Shown: positions 42,756-52,745 of the stretch, piece after piece | How positions within the stretch are numbered: position 1 is the first letter of the stretch | How the letters are laid out: every line of letters starts with the position of its first letter | NCBI RefSeq assembly: GCF_003258705.1 | Contig: NZ_CP029480.1 | Location: forward strand, 4,464,001 to 4,528,000 | Reading direction: 5' to 3' | Origin: Arcticibacterium luteifluviistationis | GTDB lineage: Bacteria; Bacteroidota; Bacteroidia; Cytophagales; Spirosomataceae | Length of the DNA stretch: 64,000 bases | Translations under genes and position numbers: made by a program | Notes under the pieces: model-generated | What the model was told of the DNA's origin: nothing | What the model saw: the letters and a program-made list of their open reading frames with translations, nothing else | Database searches by the model: none

Positions 42756-45700
42756 TTTTCTTCACAGCCATTTATAATGGCTTTAAAAGTTGAACCAGAG
42801 ATTACTTCAAAACCTGGGCTTAAGGAAATGCTTTTAGCGGCATCAAAAATGATGTTACTTACTGGGGCAATTACTTTAGTAGAGGTTATTTGGTCTCTTG
42901 CATAGAAATTGGTCGAAAGGTTTGCCAAATCAGAGTCTATCAAATAATCGTCCTGACAATTATTAAACTGAATGTAGTTTGAGGCTGGGCTTATGCAGGC
43001 TTCTTCCGTAGCACATTGAGCAAAGAACTTTTCGCTATCATATGGGTAAACAGAAATAGAATTACCTTCAAAGTATCCATCATTCCAGTATGTATGGAAG
43101 GAACAGTTTGAGGCAAGCGTAACTTTTTCTCCAGATTTGTAGTCTTTGTTCGCTGCAGATATTTGTGGCTTCGGAATAGATATCTGGGTTAAATTAACCG
43201 TTGCAGTTGACGTTCCGGCACAAGCCCCACTTAACAAAGTCGATGTAACGGTGTATATTCCAGAAACATTTGAGTCTAAGTTGTTTTCGGAGTAGTAGCT
43301 ACTATAATTGGATTGGAATCCATTTGGCCCTGACCAAGAATATGTTCTTGGGCCATCCCCAATAGCTGAGGCAGAAATGCTAAAAGAATTGCCTGGACAT
43401 AACTCTATTTCAGTCTGTTGGGGAATTGAATGGCCTCCAATTGAAATGTTTGCATACACCATTGGTTCATTTATAACGCTTATTTCGGTTGAAGTTTCTG
43501 AGGTTTCTTGGCATCCTTTGAAAAAGACTTCTGCGGTATATGTACCAGAGTGTTCAGGTTTAGAAATAGGAATTTGGGTGCTAAAAGGGTTGTATCCGGT
43601 AGTAGTTTCTTGAGGAAAAGAGGTGTAGCTGAAGTTTTCAGGCCCTTGCCATTCTACCTTACTTATGTTGTTATAATAAGATCGGTTGTAATCTAGTCTT
43701 AAGTTTGCCTGTATCTGGTCGGAGCAAAATATGCCCCCTGAACTGGTGGTAATATCGAATAAAGCGTTTTGAATTGGAGCTTTTATTTCGATACTATCCG
43801 TTATGCTTGGGCAGCCATTTGAGTAATTAAAAGTGGCCTTATAGAAACCTAGCTTATCTGTTGTCAACTCAGTAATTTCAGGGCTTGAGACGTTGCTGCT
43901 AAAATTGGGGCCTTCCCATTGAACGGTAGACGCCCAAACATTGGAACTCGAATAGAGTTTAACGTTTGTCCCAATGCAAAAATCTTCATTATGTATAGAT
44001 AAAGAGGAAGAGGGTTTTTCGATAATTCGAACAACTGTGGTGTTTGAGGTGGTTCCTGTACATTGACCGCTGAATGTAGCTGTTGCGGTATAAATACCCG
44101 AATTGGCAACGTCAAAATTGTTAATGGCCAAAGAGGAACCAGTACTTTGAAAACCATTTGGTCCCTGCCAGGTATATGTGCTATTTAGGTCATAATGCGA
44201 TAGGCTAGCGGTCTTGTTTACTTGCCCATTTTCGCAGAATAAGCTGCCTCCGTAGAAATAGATTTTTGGGTCATTTAAAGATAGGTTGACCGTATAGGTA
44301 GAAGTGCCCGAACAAGTGCCTGAGTACGCTGCGGTAATAGAATAAGTTCCAGCCTTAGTGGCATCAAAACTATTTAGAGTTATTGCTTCGCCCGAACTAT
44401 TGAAGCCGTTTGGGCCGGTCCAAGAATAATTCGTTATTAATCCAGTTATACCCGGACTGCTAGAAACTGTTGCAATTTGTCCCGTACAAAAACTTCGAGG
44501 ATAGCTGAAATTGTAGGGTGGAGGATTTAAACTAACATTCACTGTTGAAGTCGTTTGTCCTTGACAGCTTCCCGAATAGCTTATAGTACATGTGTAAATG
44601 CCTTCACTGGCCTCGGATAGATTATTTAATGCGGGCCGGGAAGAAGTGCTCTGAAAATTATTAGGACCAGACCAATTATAGCTAAGTGAGAGGCCTGAGT
44701 TATTTGTTGAGATGTAACTGTAGAGCTCTATTGAGCCACTTGTACAAGCCGTACCAGAATATCGTGATACAGATGGAAGAATATTAGAAATTGTAATATT
44801 GACTGTCGAGGTTACTGTTCCAGCACAGTTTCCATTAAAAGTTGCTGTTAGAGAATAAACTCCACCGCTGGCTTGACTCACATTATTAAGATTAGCCGTA
44901 TATCCTGTAGCTGAGAAATTATTTGGTCCTGACCAAGAGTATGTAGGATTAGTGTCAAAGAATATTTCAGATGTAGAAAATAGTACTGTGCTAGTCCCCT
45001 CACAGAGAATATTTTCATTGGATAGAGCCTTAATTGATGGAGTGTAGGTCTCTATAAATTCCAAGGTGCTTGTGTAAGTTTGACATGAGGGGATTTCTAC
45101 ATTGACTGTATAAATTCCTTCCGAAGAACTTTGAATATTAGTAATGTTGAGTGTTTGGCCGTTTTGGGTGAAACCATTTGGTCCTATCCAGGTATATTTA
45201 AAAGAACTTTGTGGGTCAATTACACCTGAAACAAAAGCCGTAATATTGGAACCTTTACAAAACAAATATGGAGAATCACCTCCTTTTGTAGCAAAAGCAT
45301 GAACCGAAAGTTCTGACGCATTTCTTATACTTATGCCTGAGGTAATGTTACTAATAAGGCTATTGTTTTCATCCACAATCCTTAGTTTATAGTTACTTGA
45401 CTTTACTAAAGAAGGAATGGACGCAGAGATTGGGCTCGATGTTCCAAAACCTATATTAGTTGGGCTTGTAAAATCGCCATTAATATCAGATAGCTGTACT
45501 TGAAAGTTAGGGTTTGAGGGGAAAATACCTGTGGTTTCAAAGTGAATATCAATGCTACCTCCAGAGCACAGCGTTTGTCCTTTGAAAGTGTTATTTATTG
45601 TGGGGTTAAAAAAACCTCGCATTGGTGAAATGAAAGCACCTCTCCCTGCTGTAGAAACAACTAACATGCTGTCGGCAGGTCTATAATGAACAGAATTACA

Positions 45701-47806
45701 CTTTATTAATGGCAAATTATCGTTGTTTGGTTGCCAGTTTGGGTTTGAAGCTTTTATATTATCTGTACTCCATAATCCTAATTCTGTGGACAGGATAACT
45801 TCTGAAGCATTGTGAGGGATAAACTTTGCTTGCCAAATGGGAATATTGGCAAGGCCGTGGTTTGAATAATCTTTATTTTGCCAATACGATCCTCCATTTA
45901 GAGAATACCATACCGAACTGACATCATAGTTTGAAAAGGTAAGTATCAGTACACTCTCGACTTCTCCTACATCAAAAGAGGATGCACCAGAAGTAGGGAG
46001 TTGGTAAGTTGAGGAAGAGAGGATTTGAGGCGTAGTGTTGGCGTCATATACCCTGTAAATTTTACCATTATCTGTTAGAATTAAAAAGCTATATGGAATT
46101 CTGCTTGCTTTAATCTGTTTAACATAAAGGTATGAGCTTATATCAATTGATATTGAGGTATTGGAGTTTCCTACATCTGAAATAATTGTAAAAGTGGTTT
46201 TGTTTGCGGAGTAACTAGCTGTTGATAAGCTGTAGAGGATGTTGTTTTCACTATCATAATCGGAGATTGAAGCGTCACCACCTAGATTTGAGATATAATT
46301 GAGATTGTCACTGTTGTAAAGGTTATTTGAAGAAATAAGAATTTCAGGTTGGTCTTGGTCAATAAAAGTTGAGGTAGTTGGGTTTGGTGTTCCGCCAATG
46401 GATGTTGAAGAGCTTATCTCCGAAATAGAACCAGCTATTTTAACAGCTCCACCGAATATTTCAGGATTGCCGGCTATGTTTTTCATAGAGGCATTTTTTG
46501 CTTCACTAAGGCGGAAGCCTTTGGTTCTATAAGAGTAATTAAATATTGCATTAATATTTGAGCTAAAATTTTCTGAGAAAAATACTCCTCTTGAGGTAGC
46601 TAATACTATATCATTATTTATCTGAACCAATCCGTTGGTTCCTCCGATATAGGAAGTTTGTGTTTCCCAGCTAGTACCGCCATCAAAGCTTTTTGTTAAA
46701 AAACCACCAGCAGCGAAAACATTATTGGAGTTTTCCGGATCTACAATCATTGATAAAGAGGAACCAGTATAAGATAAAAAGTCTTGTCCATTGCTAAAAC
46801 TTGAGGAAGGAATAGTAAGGTCTGACCAGGAATCTCCACCATTAATGGATTTTTTAAACCATAGAACAGGGCCATTTATAGCAAAAGCGTAGATGACTTG
46901 GTTACTTCTGTTTGGAGAATTTGCCAAAGCTATTTCTGTTCTATATCCTTCTTCCGAAGGTTCAATAGAAGTCCATGAATTACCAGAGGCAGAATTAGAC
47001 CTATACATTTTTGCATTTCCATTTTTTCTTTGAAACGAAACATATACGATGTCATCATTGCCGATTTCCAAGTCGGAAGTCCAAGTTCCATCTAGAACCT
47101 TATTCCAAGAAACTCCTCCATTGCTAGATTTTATTACTCCTGTTGGAGTAGCTCCGAAAAGTACTCCTTGTGAATTTATTTCTAGTTTGGTGACAGATGT
47201 AAAAGCTTGTTGAACAGTTCCTGTCGCATTAGGCGAAGGGGTGGTGCTTGACAAATGAAAGAAAGTTTGTCCCCCATTTGAGCTTTTGTAGATTCCGACA
47301 CCTTGAGGGCTCAAGTATGTGTTGCCGTCTCCAGTGGCTACATACATTTCTAGAGTATTTGCAGGATTAAAGGCAATAGAACTGATATTTAGGGCTAGCC
47401 AATTATCTGCTCCATTTGCTTGATGCCATATTGAATCTGGATTGGTAATGTCATTGTTATACCATAAGCCACCTGTTTGTGCTCCGGCCCAAACTTTCTT
47501 TCCAGTAATGTCATTTGGGTCGGCTTCTATGCATCTAATGTGTCCATACGAATCTTTTGGGCCTCTTTCGTGCCAAGTTAAATTTTGGGAACTGGATAAA
47601 GAGTTCACATCCTTACGTCTTTTAAGGATTTCTTCTCTAGCCTGGATTAGGGCGTACTCAGGAATTTCTCCAGTAATTGGACTGGCAATCTGCTTAATGT
47701 ACTCTTGTTTTATAAGTTCGAGACTGTCAATTGGAGATACTTGAGCTATCGCACTTGAAAAAGAAAATGCCCAAAATAGGAAGTAAGAAATTTTAAGTTT
47801 AGTCAT
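42752..47806 (-). CDS. Giant secreted beta-propeller/Ig-repeat surface protein with Gly-Cys C-terminus
   Basis: This 1684-residue protein has a signal peptide (ends SSAIAQ, about 1-21). Residues ~75-750 are a sortilin/BNR-type beta-propeller with SSNGG turns (GIYKSSNGGQTFFH, VIKSSNGGVSWNK, KKSINGGDSWSD). Then come about eight Ig-like repeats of 85-100 residues. Each has W-[STIQE]-G-P-[NE], most often WxGPNGF, and most have [GE]-[IVT]-Y-[TS] and a Cys pair. The final ~80 residues (starting near AGxxVTFxA-like IFDAAKSISLSPGFEVISGS) end KAIINGCEEN, a C-terminal domain type I know from Cytophagales surface proteins. It resembles type IX or similar secretion substrates. No adjacent anchoring gene is seen. 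Confidence 0.85.
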   Translation of the reverse strand: MTKLKISYFLFWAFSFSSAIAQVSPIDSLELIKQEYIKQIASPITGEIPEYALIQAREEILKRRKDVNSLSSSQNLTWHERGPKDSYGHIRCIEADPNDITGKKVWAGAQTGGLWYNNDITNPDSIWHQANGADNWLALNISSIAFNPANTLEMYVATGDGNTYLSPQGVGIYKSSNGGQTFFHLSSTTPSPNATGTVQQAFTSVTKLEINSQGVLFGATPTGVIKSSNGGVSWNKVLDGTWTSDLEIGNDDIVYVSFQRKNGNAKMYRSNSASGNSWTSIEPSEEGYRTEIALANSPNRSNQVIYAFAINGPVLWFKKSINGGDSWSDLTIPSSSFSNGQDFLSYTGSSLSMIVDPENSNNVFAAGGFLTKSFDGGTSWETQTSYIGGTNGLVQINNDIVLATSRGVFFSENFSSNINAIFNYSYRTKGFRLSEAKNASMKNIAGNPEIFGGAVKIAGSISEISSSTSIGGTPNPTTSTFIDQDQPEILISSNNLYNSDNLNYISNLGGDASISDYDSENNILYSLSTASYSANKTTFTIISDVGNSNTSISIDISSYLYVKQIKASRIPYSFLILTDNGKIYRVYDANTTPQILSSSTYQLPTSGASSFDVGEVESVLILTFSNYDVSSVWYSLNGGSYWQNKDYSNHGLANIPIWQAKFIPHNASEVILSTELGLWSTDNIKASNPNWQPNNDNLPLIKCNSVHYRPADSMLVVSTAGRGAFISPMRGFFNPTINNTFKGQTLCSGGSIDIHFETTGIFPSNPNFQVQLSDINGDFTSPTNIGFGTSSPISASIPSLVKSSNYKLRIVDENNSLISNITSGISIRNASELSVHAFATKGGDSPYLFCKGSNITAFVSGVIDPQSSFKYTWIGPNGFTQNGQTLNITNIQSSSEGIYTVNVEIPSCQTYTSTLEFIETYTPSIKALSNENILCEGTSTVLFSTSEIFFDTNPTYSWSGPNNFSATGYTANLNNVSQASGGVYSLTATFNGNCAGTVTSTVNITISNILPSVSRYSGTACTSGSIELYSYISTNNSGLSLSYNWSGPNNFQSTSSRPALNNLSEASEGIYTCTISYSGSCQGQTTSTVNVSLNPPPYNFSYPRSFCTGQIATVSSSPGITGLITNYSWTGPNGFNSSGEAITLNSFDATKAGTYSITAAYSGTCSGTSTYTVNLSLNDPKIYFYGGSLFCENGQVNKTASLSHYDLNSTYTWQGPNGFQSTGSSLAINNFDVANSGIYTATATFSGQCTGTTSNTTVVRIIEKPSSSLSIHNEDFCIGTNVKLYSSSNVWASTVQWEGPNFSSNVSSPEITELTTDKLGFYKATFNYSNGCPSITDSIEIKAPIQNALFDITTSSGGIFCSDQIQANLRLDYNRSYYNNISKVEWQGPENFSYTSFPQETTTGYNPFSTQIPISKPEHSGTYTAEVFFKGCQETSETSTEISVINEPMVYANISIGGHSIPQQTEIELCPGNSFSISASAIGDGPRTYSWSGPNGFQSNYSSYYSENNLDSNVSGIYTVTSTLLSGACAGTSTATVNLTQISIPKPQISAANKDYKSGEKVTLASNCSFHTYWNDGYFEGNSISVYPYDSEKFFAQCATEEACISPASNYIQFNNCQDDYLIDSDLANLSTNFYARDQITSTKVIAPVSNIIFDAAKSISLSPGFEVISGSTFKAIINGCEEN

Positions 47807-48028
47807 TGTGTAGAGGTAATTTCAATTATTCACGCACTTTAACCCTAATTAAGTTAAAGAGAAATGAATCTTGGTAAAGGCTGTAATGATGGATGTAAAT
47901 GGAAGAATTAATTTTTTGTCAAGTTTTTACTTGAGGGCAATTTAAGTAAAATGAATAAAAACGTAAGCTCAGAAAACTTTTTTTGGACAGAAATCATTTC
48001 TTCTAAATTAGTCTGGGCATAATGTTTA

Positions 48029-48142
48029 TGGTTGGGTTGTAATCTTAGTCTCAATATACTTCTTTAGCTAATTAATATGTACCCTATGACCCCAAAAGGC
48101 ATAGAAGATGCTGTGAGAGATATGAATATTAAAAGAATTTAA
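48029..48142 (+). pseudogene. Broken second copy of the VWA gene 3' end
   Basis: The last 22 codons (48077-48142) read MYPMTPKGIEDAVRDMNIKR plus I and a stop, against MYPMTPKGIEDAVRDMNIRR in the intact gene at 42695-42755. Over 53 shared bases I count five differences, all at third codon positions. Upstream, the frame still resembles the gene (W.....SL..L) but is cut by TAG at 48065-48067 and TAA further up. The rest of the gene is absent, so this is a remnant. Confidence 0.8.
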
Positions 48143-48263
48143 CAAGTCTTAGAATAGTTTAATTCAATGTTTCCTTATTCCACAGAAAATGATTCTCAGT
48201 GCGATAATTTTCATTCTGTCTTAAAAAAAGATTCCTAATATTAGCAATGTACTTGAAGTGGAA

Positions 48264-48271
48264 TAACTTTG
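48264..48271 (+). promoter_or_regulatory. TAACTTTG -7 box before the Anbu gene
   Basis: TAACTTTG matches the Bacteroidota TAnnTTTG element, 28 bp before the GTG start. A weak TTAG -33 box lies at 48241-48244, 19 bp upstream. Nothing else is recognised in this part of the intergenic region. Confidence 0.45.
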
Positions 48272-48299
48272 TGCCGATCATAAATTAAAGTAGAATAAA

Positions 48300-49037
48300 G
48301 TGACTTATTGTTTAGGAATAAAATTGAGGAAAGGATTAGTGGCTCTTGCAGATACTAGAATCACCTCTGGCTCTGAAACCACTACTGCTAAAAAGGTTTT
48401 TGTACATAAATACGGAAAGTATCCTATTTTTATCATGACTTCTGGTTTGAGGTCTGTAAGAGATAAGGTGCTTTGTTATTTTGAAGAGCTTCTTGACGAA
48501 ACAGAAGGCTTTGATAAGATGTACCAAGCCGTTAATGCATTAGGGAAGCAAATAAAACGAGTAGCAGCAGAAGACCGTGATATTTTAGCTAAGAGTGGCA
48601 TTAATTTCAATATTTTCACTATTGTGGGTGGGCAAATGCCTGGTGATAATGAGCCAAAACTGTATCTGCTTTACCCTGAAGGTAACTGGATAGAAGTAGG
48701 AGAGGGTACACCATTTATGATTATTGGAAACTCTGGTTATGGTAAGCCTGTACTTCAGCGAACCATCAATTATGATTCTAGCCTTGAGTTTGCCTTAAAA
48801 ACCGGTTTCTTATCTTTTGATTCTACTAGAGTTTGTGCTAGCGATGTTGGTTTTCCTATTGATATTTTGATTTTTAATAGAGAAACATTCGAATTAGAAG
48901 AGCATAGGTTAGAAGAAAAAGATTTAGAAGAAATCACTGACTTTTGGGCAGACAGGCTTAAAAATTCTGTCAACCAGATTCCTGATAATCTGATTGACAA
49001 AATTCTTGATAAATCACCTTTGTTTGACAAAGGTTGA
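48300..49037 (+). CDS. anbu: Anbu-type proteasome-like peptidase
   Basis: This 245-residue Ntn-hydrolase is of the Anbu (ancestral beta subunit) family. The GTG start gives MTYCLGIKLRKGLVALADTR. Met removal exposes Thr as the N-terminal nucleophile, with no propeptide. Asp18 and Lys31/32 lie where the family's catalytic Asp and Lys are expected, and a Ser-Gly region near GNSGYGKPVLQR completes the fold. Anbu forms helical or ring assemblies and is almost always linked to an ATP-grasp, an alpha-E protein and a transglutaminase, all of which lie next to it here. Its substrate is not known. Confidence 0.93.
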   Translation: MTYCLGIKLRKGLVALADTRITSGSETTTAKKVFVHKYGKYPIFIMTSGLRSVRDKVLCYFEELLDETEGFDKMYQAVNALGKQIKRVAAEDRDILAKSGINFNIFTIVGGQMPGDNEPKLYLLYPEGNWIEVGEGTPFMIIGNSGYGKPVLQRTINYDSSLEFALKTGFLSFDSTRVCASDVGFPIDILIFNRETFELEEHRLEEKDLEEITDFWADRLKNSVNQIPDNLIDKILDKSPLFDKG

Positions 49038-52000
49038 TTATTTCCTTTTTCTTAAATCTAATGTTGTAGAAAGGTTTGAAGTGTTTTCTTCCATCGGAAT
49101 GTTAACCGTTCTGGTTTCTCTCGTTTCTTCAAAGAATCGTCCTACTGCGGTGTATTCCTGAACAGTTTTTACACTGCCTTGGGTATGTCCTTCGCTGTAG
49201 AATCTTGTATGTCTTCTTGATTCGGCTTCCATGCTATTTACTGGTAAAGTGTCATAATTACGGCCACCTGGGTGAGCCACATGATACGTGAAACCTCCAA
49301 TAGATTTATTATTCCAAGTGTCCACTATATCAAAAAGCAGTGGGGTGTCCACACCTATAGTTGGGTGCAATGCGGAAGGCGGTGCCCATGCTTTATAACG
49401 TACTCCAGCCACAAATTGACCTTTTTGACCAGTAGCTCTCAGCGGTATTTTAGTTTCATTACATGCCAATATATATCGGTCAGAATTCCAGCCGTTCACT
49501 TTCACTTGGACACGCTCTACAGACGAATCTACATATCTTGCCGTTCCCTGAGAAGTAACTTCTTCACCCAAAACATTCCAAGGTTCAATAGCCCATCTAA
49601 GCTCTAAAGAGATGTCATCAAACTGTGCTCTACCTAAAACGGGGAATCTAAATTCTATGAAGGCGTCAAACCAAGAAGGTTCGATTTTATAGCCAGACTC
49701 TTGAATCTCTGATAAGATTTGATTGAGGTCTTGCCTAACGTAATGCTCTAGCATAAACTGGTCATGGAGCTCTGTCCCCCATCTTACTAGCTTTTTCTCA
49801 TAAGGACTTTTCCAAAAACGTGCTATAAGTGTTCTGATAAGTAAATTTTGAGCAAGGCTCATGTGAGCATGAGGCGGCATATCAAAACCACGAAACTCTA
49901 AAATCCCCTGTCTTCCTGCCGCTCCATAAGGAGAGTAAAGCTTATCTATACAAAGCTCTGCTCTATGCGTATTACCCGTGACATCAATAAGTAAATTTCT
50001 AAAAAGCCTATCCGATATCCACAATGGCGGATTCTCTTCTTTTGGTACTTGACTAAAAGCTATTTCTAGTTCATAAAGCACATCATCTCTGCCTTCATCC
50101 ACTCTTGGAGCTTGTGATGTTGGTCCTATAAATGGTCCACTAAAGAGGTATGAAAGAGATGGGTGATGCTGCCAGTACGTAATGATGCTTTGTAATAATT
50201 TTGGTTTTCTAAGCAGCGGGCTGTCCATTGGTGTAATTCCACCAATGGTTATGTGGTTTCCACCACCAGTTCCAGTATGCCTTCCATCAATCATAAACTT
50301 CTCCGTGCCAAGTCTTGATAGTTTAGCTTGTTCGTAAAGTTTAAGTGTGGTGTTCACCAATTCTTTCCAAGAAGCAGATGGGTGCGTATTTACCTCAATT
50401 ACTCCAGGGTCTGGTGTAACCATCAGTTTATGAAGCTTGCCTTCGCTAGATGGTTCGTAACCTTCTAAAATTACAGGGGTATTAAGTTCATTTGCAACTA
50501 AGTGAATGGCAGCAACTATTTCTAGATAATGCTCAAGCAAATCTTGTGGAGGTAAGAATATTTGAATTCTTCCATCTTTTACCTCTAAACACATAGCTGT
50601 TTTAAAACAGATGTCTTCTCTTGTAGCTAATGCTGTTCTTTTTCCAGCCTTTAATTTAGCTTCATAATCTTCAAGATTTGGAAGTGGTGCAAAGGGGTCT
50701 CTTGGGTAAGTCTCTTCTTCCATGTTTTTCTCAGGAAGAGAGTTTAATGGCAGTCGGTAACCAATAGCAGAATTTCCAGGTACTAAGAATAGATTTTTCT
50801 TTCTGAAAGGCCATTTACAGCTTTCCCAGTGCTCATCTTTTCGGTTAAACCTTATAGGCAAAACATATCCAGAAGGCTCGTTTAAACCTTTGGTAAGATT
50901 CTCTGTAAGCGTTCTTCGTTCTACGCTATCTTTTAAGTTAAGTTTTAATGGGTCTTTGTCTAAAGGAAGTTTATCTTCTTCCCAAGCAAAATAGAAGGCA
51001 TCTTCATAAGCTGGAAGGATAGCCTTTTGGTCAATGTTTAATAGTTCGGCTAATTTTTCAAAAAACAGCTTTCCATCTTCCTTCGTACTTGTTCCCTTTT
51101 TTGCTGGTGAAGCTATCAAAGCAGAGTTTTCCCAAATAGGAAGTCCGTCTTTTCTCCAGAAACATCCGTATTGCCATCTTGGTAAAGATTCGCCAGGATA
51201 AAGTTTACCTTGACCAAAATGCAGCATCCCGTTTGGAGCAAAGCTATCTCTAATTCTTAATGTAAGCTCTTGTGCTAATTTTCTTTTGTGAGAGCCGTCG
51301 GCAGAAATGTTCCATTCGGCACCTTCCATATCATCAATAGAAACAAAAGTAGGCTCGCCACCCATGGTAAGTCTAACATCCATGGCTTCTAAATCCTCAT
51401 CAACTTTATCGCCAAGGGCTAAAATATCTTGCCATTGCTGGTCAGAGTAAGGTTTGGTAACTCTAGGCTCTTCATGAATCCTAATGACTTCATTTTTGAA
51501 AGTAAAGGTTGTTTCACAAGCGTCTAACAAACCGGTAATAGGAGCAGCACTCCCAGGAGACGGCGTACATGATAAAGGAATATGACCTTCTCCAGCAAAA
51601 AGACCTGAGGTGGCATCTAAACCAACCCAGCCAGCACCAGGAATAAATACTTCTGCCCAAGCGTGTAAATCTGTAAAGTCTGCTTCAGGGCCAGAAGGGC
51701 CGTCTAATGATTTTTCGTCGGCAGTAAGCTGAACCAAGTAGCCAGAAACAAACCTTGCGGCAAGTCCTAAATGACGGAATATTTGAACCAAAACCCATGC
51801 ACTATCACGACAAGAGCCTAAAGCTTTGCCTAAAGTGTCTTCACAGGTTTGAACACCTGCTTCTAGTCTGATGGTATAATTTACCTGATTATATAAAGCC
51901 TGATTTATGGCTACCAGAAAGTCGACTATCTGCATGGGCTCTTTTGGAACCTTGGTGTCAAGAAAGTCTTTAAGCAGTGGTCCGCCTTCCATTATCTCAA

Positions 52001-52352
52001 AATATGGACTTAGCTCTTTTTGAAGATGGTCTTCATATTTAAAAGGAAACTTTTCTGCATATTCATCTACAAAAAAGTCAAATGGATTGATGACAATTAA
52101 ATCAGCAATCACTTCCACATCTACATATAGGTTCTTGATTTTTTCAGGAAATACTACGCGAGCCTGAAAGTTTCCAAAAGGATCTTGTTGCCAATTGATG
52201 AAATGATTCTCTGGTGAAATCTTTAAAGAGTAGGAGTGAATTGGCGTTCTGGAATGAACGGCAGGTTTTAATCTTATGACCTGAGGAGACACATTGATAA
52301 ACTTATCATAATCATAATGCATCTGATGACGAATGGCTACTCTTATGGACAT
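49038..52352 (-). CDS. Transglutaminase-like protein fused to DUF2126
   Basis: This 1104-residue fusion has a transglutaminase-like N-terminal part: an N-terminal beta domain (MSIRVAIRHQMHYDYDKF...), then the catalytic triad Cys181 in GSCRDSAW, His230 in DLHAWAEVF and Asp246 in GLDATSG. From about residue 310 to the end is DUF2126, a large amidoligase-related domain (EAMDVRLTMGGEPTFVSIDD, VIEVNTHPSASWKELV, TGGGNHITIGG, HRAELCIDKLYSPYGAAGRQ). It converges on the Anbu gene with adjacent stops and diverges from the ATP-grasp gene. It likely forms or cleaves isopeptide or amide bonds together with these partners. Confidence 0.92.
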   Translation of the reverse strand: MSIRVAIRHQMHYDYDKFINVSPQVIRLKPAVHSRTPIHSYSLKISPENHFINWQQDPFGNFQARVVFPEKIKNLYVDVEVIADLIVINPFDFFVDEYAEKFPFKYEDHLQKELSPYFEIMEGGPLLKDFLDTKVPKEPMQIVDFLVAINQALYNQVNYTIRLEAGVQTCEDTLGKALGSCRDSAWVLVQIFRHLGLAARFVSGYLVQLTADEKSLDGPSGPEADFTDLHAWAEVFIPGAGWVGLDATSGLFAGEGHIPLSCTPSPGSAAPITGLLDACETTFTFKNEVIRIHEEPRVTKPYSDQQWQDILALGDKVDEDLEAMDVRLTMGGEPTFVSIDDMEGAEWNISADGSHKRKLAQELTLRIRDSFAPNGMLHFGQGKLYPGESLPRWQYGCFWRKDGLPIWENSALIASPAKKGTSTKEDGKLFFEKLAELLNIDQKAILPAYEDAFYFAWEEDKLPLDKDPLKLNLKDSVERRTLTENLTKGLNEPSGYVLPIRFNRKDEHWESCKWPFRKKNLFLVPGNSAIGYRLPLNSLPEKNMEEETYPRDPFAPLPNLEDYEAKLKAGKRTALATREDICFKTAMCLEVKDGRIQIFLPPQDLLEHYLEIVAAIHLVANELNTPVILEGYEPSSEGKLHKLMVTPDPGVIEVNTHPSASWKELVNTTLKLYEQAKLSRLGTEKFMIDGRHTGTGGGNHITIGGITPMDSPLLRKPKLLQSIITYWQHHPSLSYLFSGPFIGPTSQAPRVDEGRDDVLYELEIAFSQVPKEENPPLWISDRLFRNLLIDVTGNTHRAELCIDKLYSPYGAAGRQGILEFRGFDMPPHAHMSLAQNLLIRTLIARFWKSPYEKKLVRWGTELHDQFMLEHYVRQDLNQILSEIQESGYKIEPSWFDAFIEFRFPVLGRAQFDDISLELRWAIEPWNVLGEEVTSQGTARYVDSSVERVQVKVNGWNSDRYILACNETKIPLRATGQKGQFVAGVRYKAWAPPSALHPTIGVDTPLLFDIVDTWNNKSIGGFTYHVAHPGGRNYDTLPVNSMEAESRRHTRFYSEGHTQGSVKTVQEYTAVGRFFEETRETRTVNIPMEENTSNLSTTLDLRKRK

Positions 52353-52745
52353 ATATTGTACTTTATTGATTTATGAATATGAGTATTTATTTCTTATAAT
52401 TACTGTAATTAGCTTTAAATATACGTTCAAATCAATTAAGTGGTTGAGCTGTGATGAAGGTCATATTTGTCAAAAGCTTATTTGTTGGTAAATTTCCAAG
52501 AATTTATTTCGTATCAAAAATGGTTCTTTTTGAGTTAAACTTCGTTTCTTCAGGTGATACATTTTTTTTAACTGTATTACTTTCGGATTTATTTGCATTT
52601 TCACTCGTTTTATACCTAAGTTGTCGAAATAATCATTTGCTTTTTTGTTAAATAGCAAATGCTAGGATTCATTTATGTGTGCAATTGACAAATAAATATT
52701 CGAAGGAGTGCAATTTTACGGAATATTTTCAAACATTATAATAGT
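52353..52745. other. Divergent intergenic region of 393 bp
   Basis: This gap separates the divergent transglutaminase-DUF2126 and ATP-grasp genes and must hold both promoters. I see no clear TAnnTTTG box or strong dyad. A minus-strand reading frame at 52470-52658 has no family resemblance and overlaps what should be promoter DNA, so I do not call it. Confidence 0.6.

Noticed and set aside
52470-52658. Minus-strand reading frame of 62 residues in the divergent gap
   Set aside because: No family resemblance, Lys-rich low-complexity translation, and it occupies expected promoter DNA.
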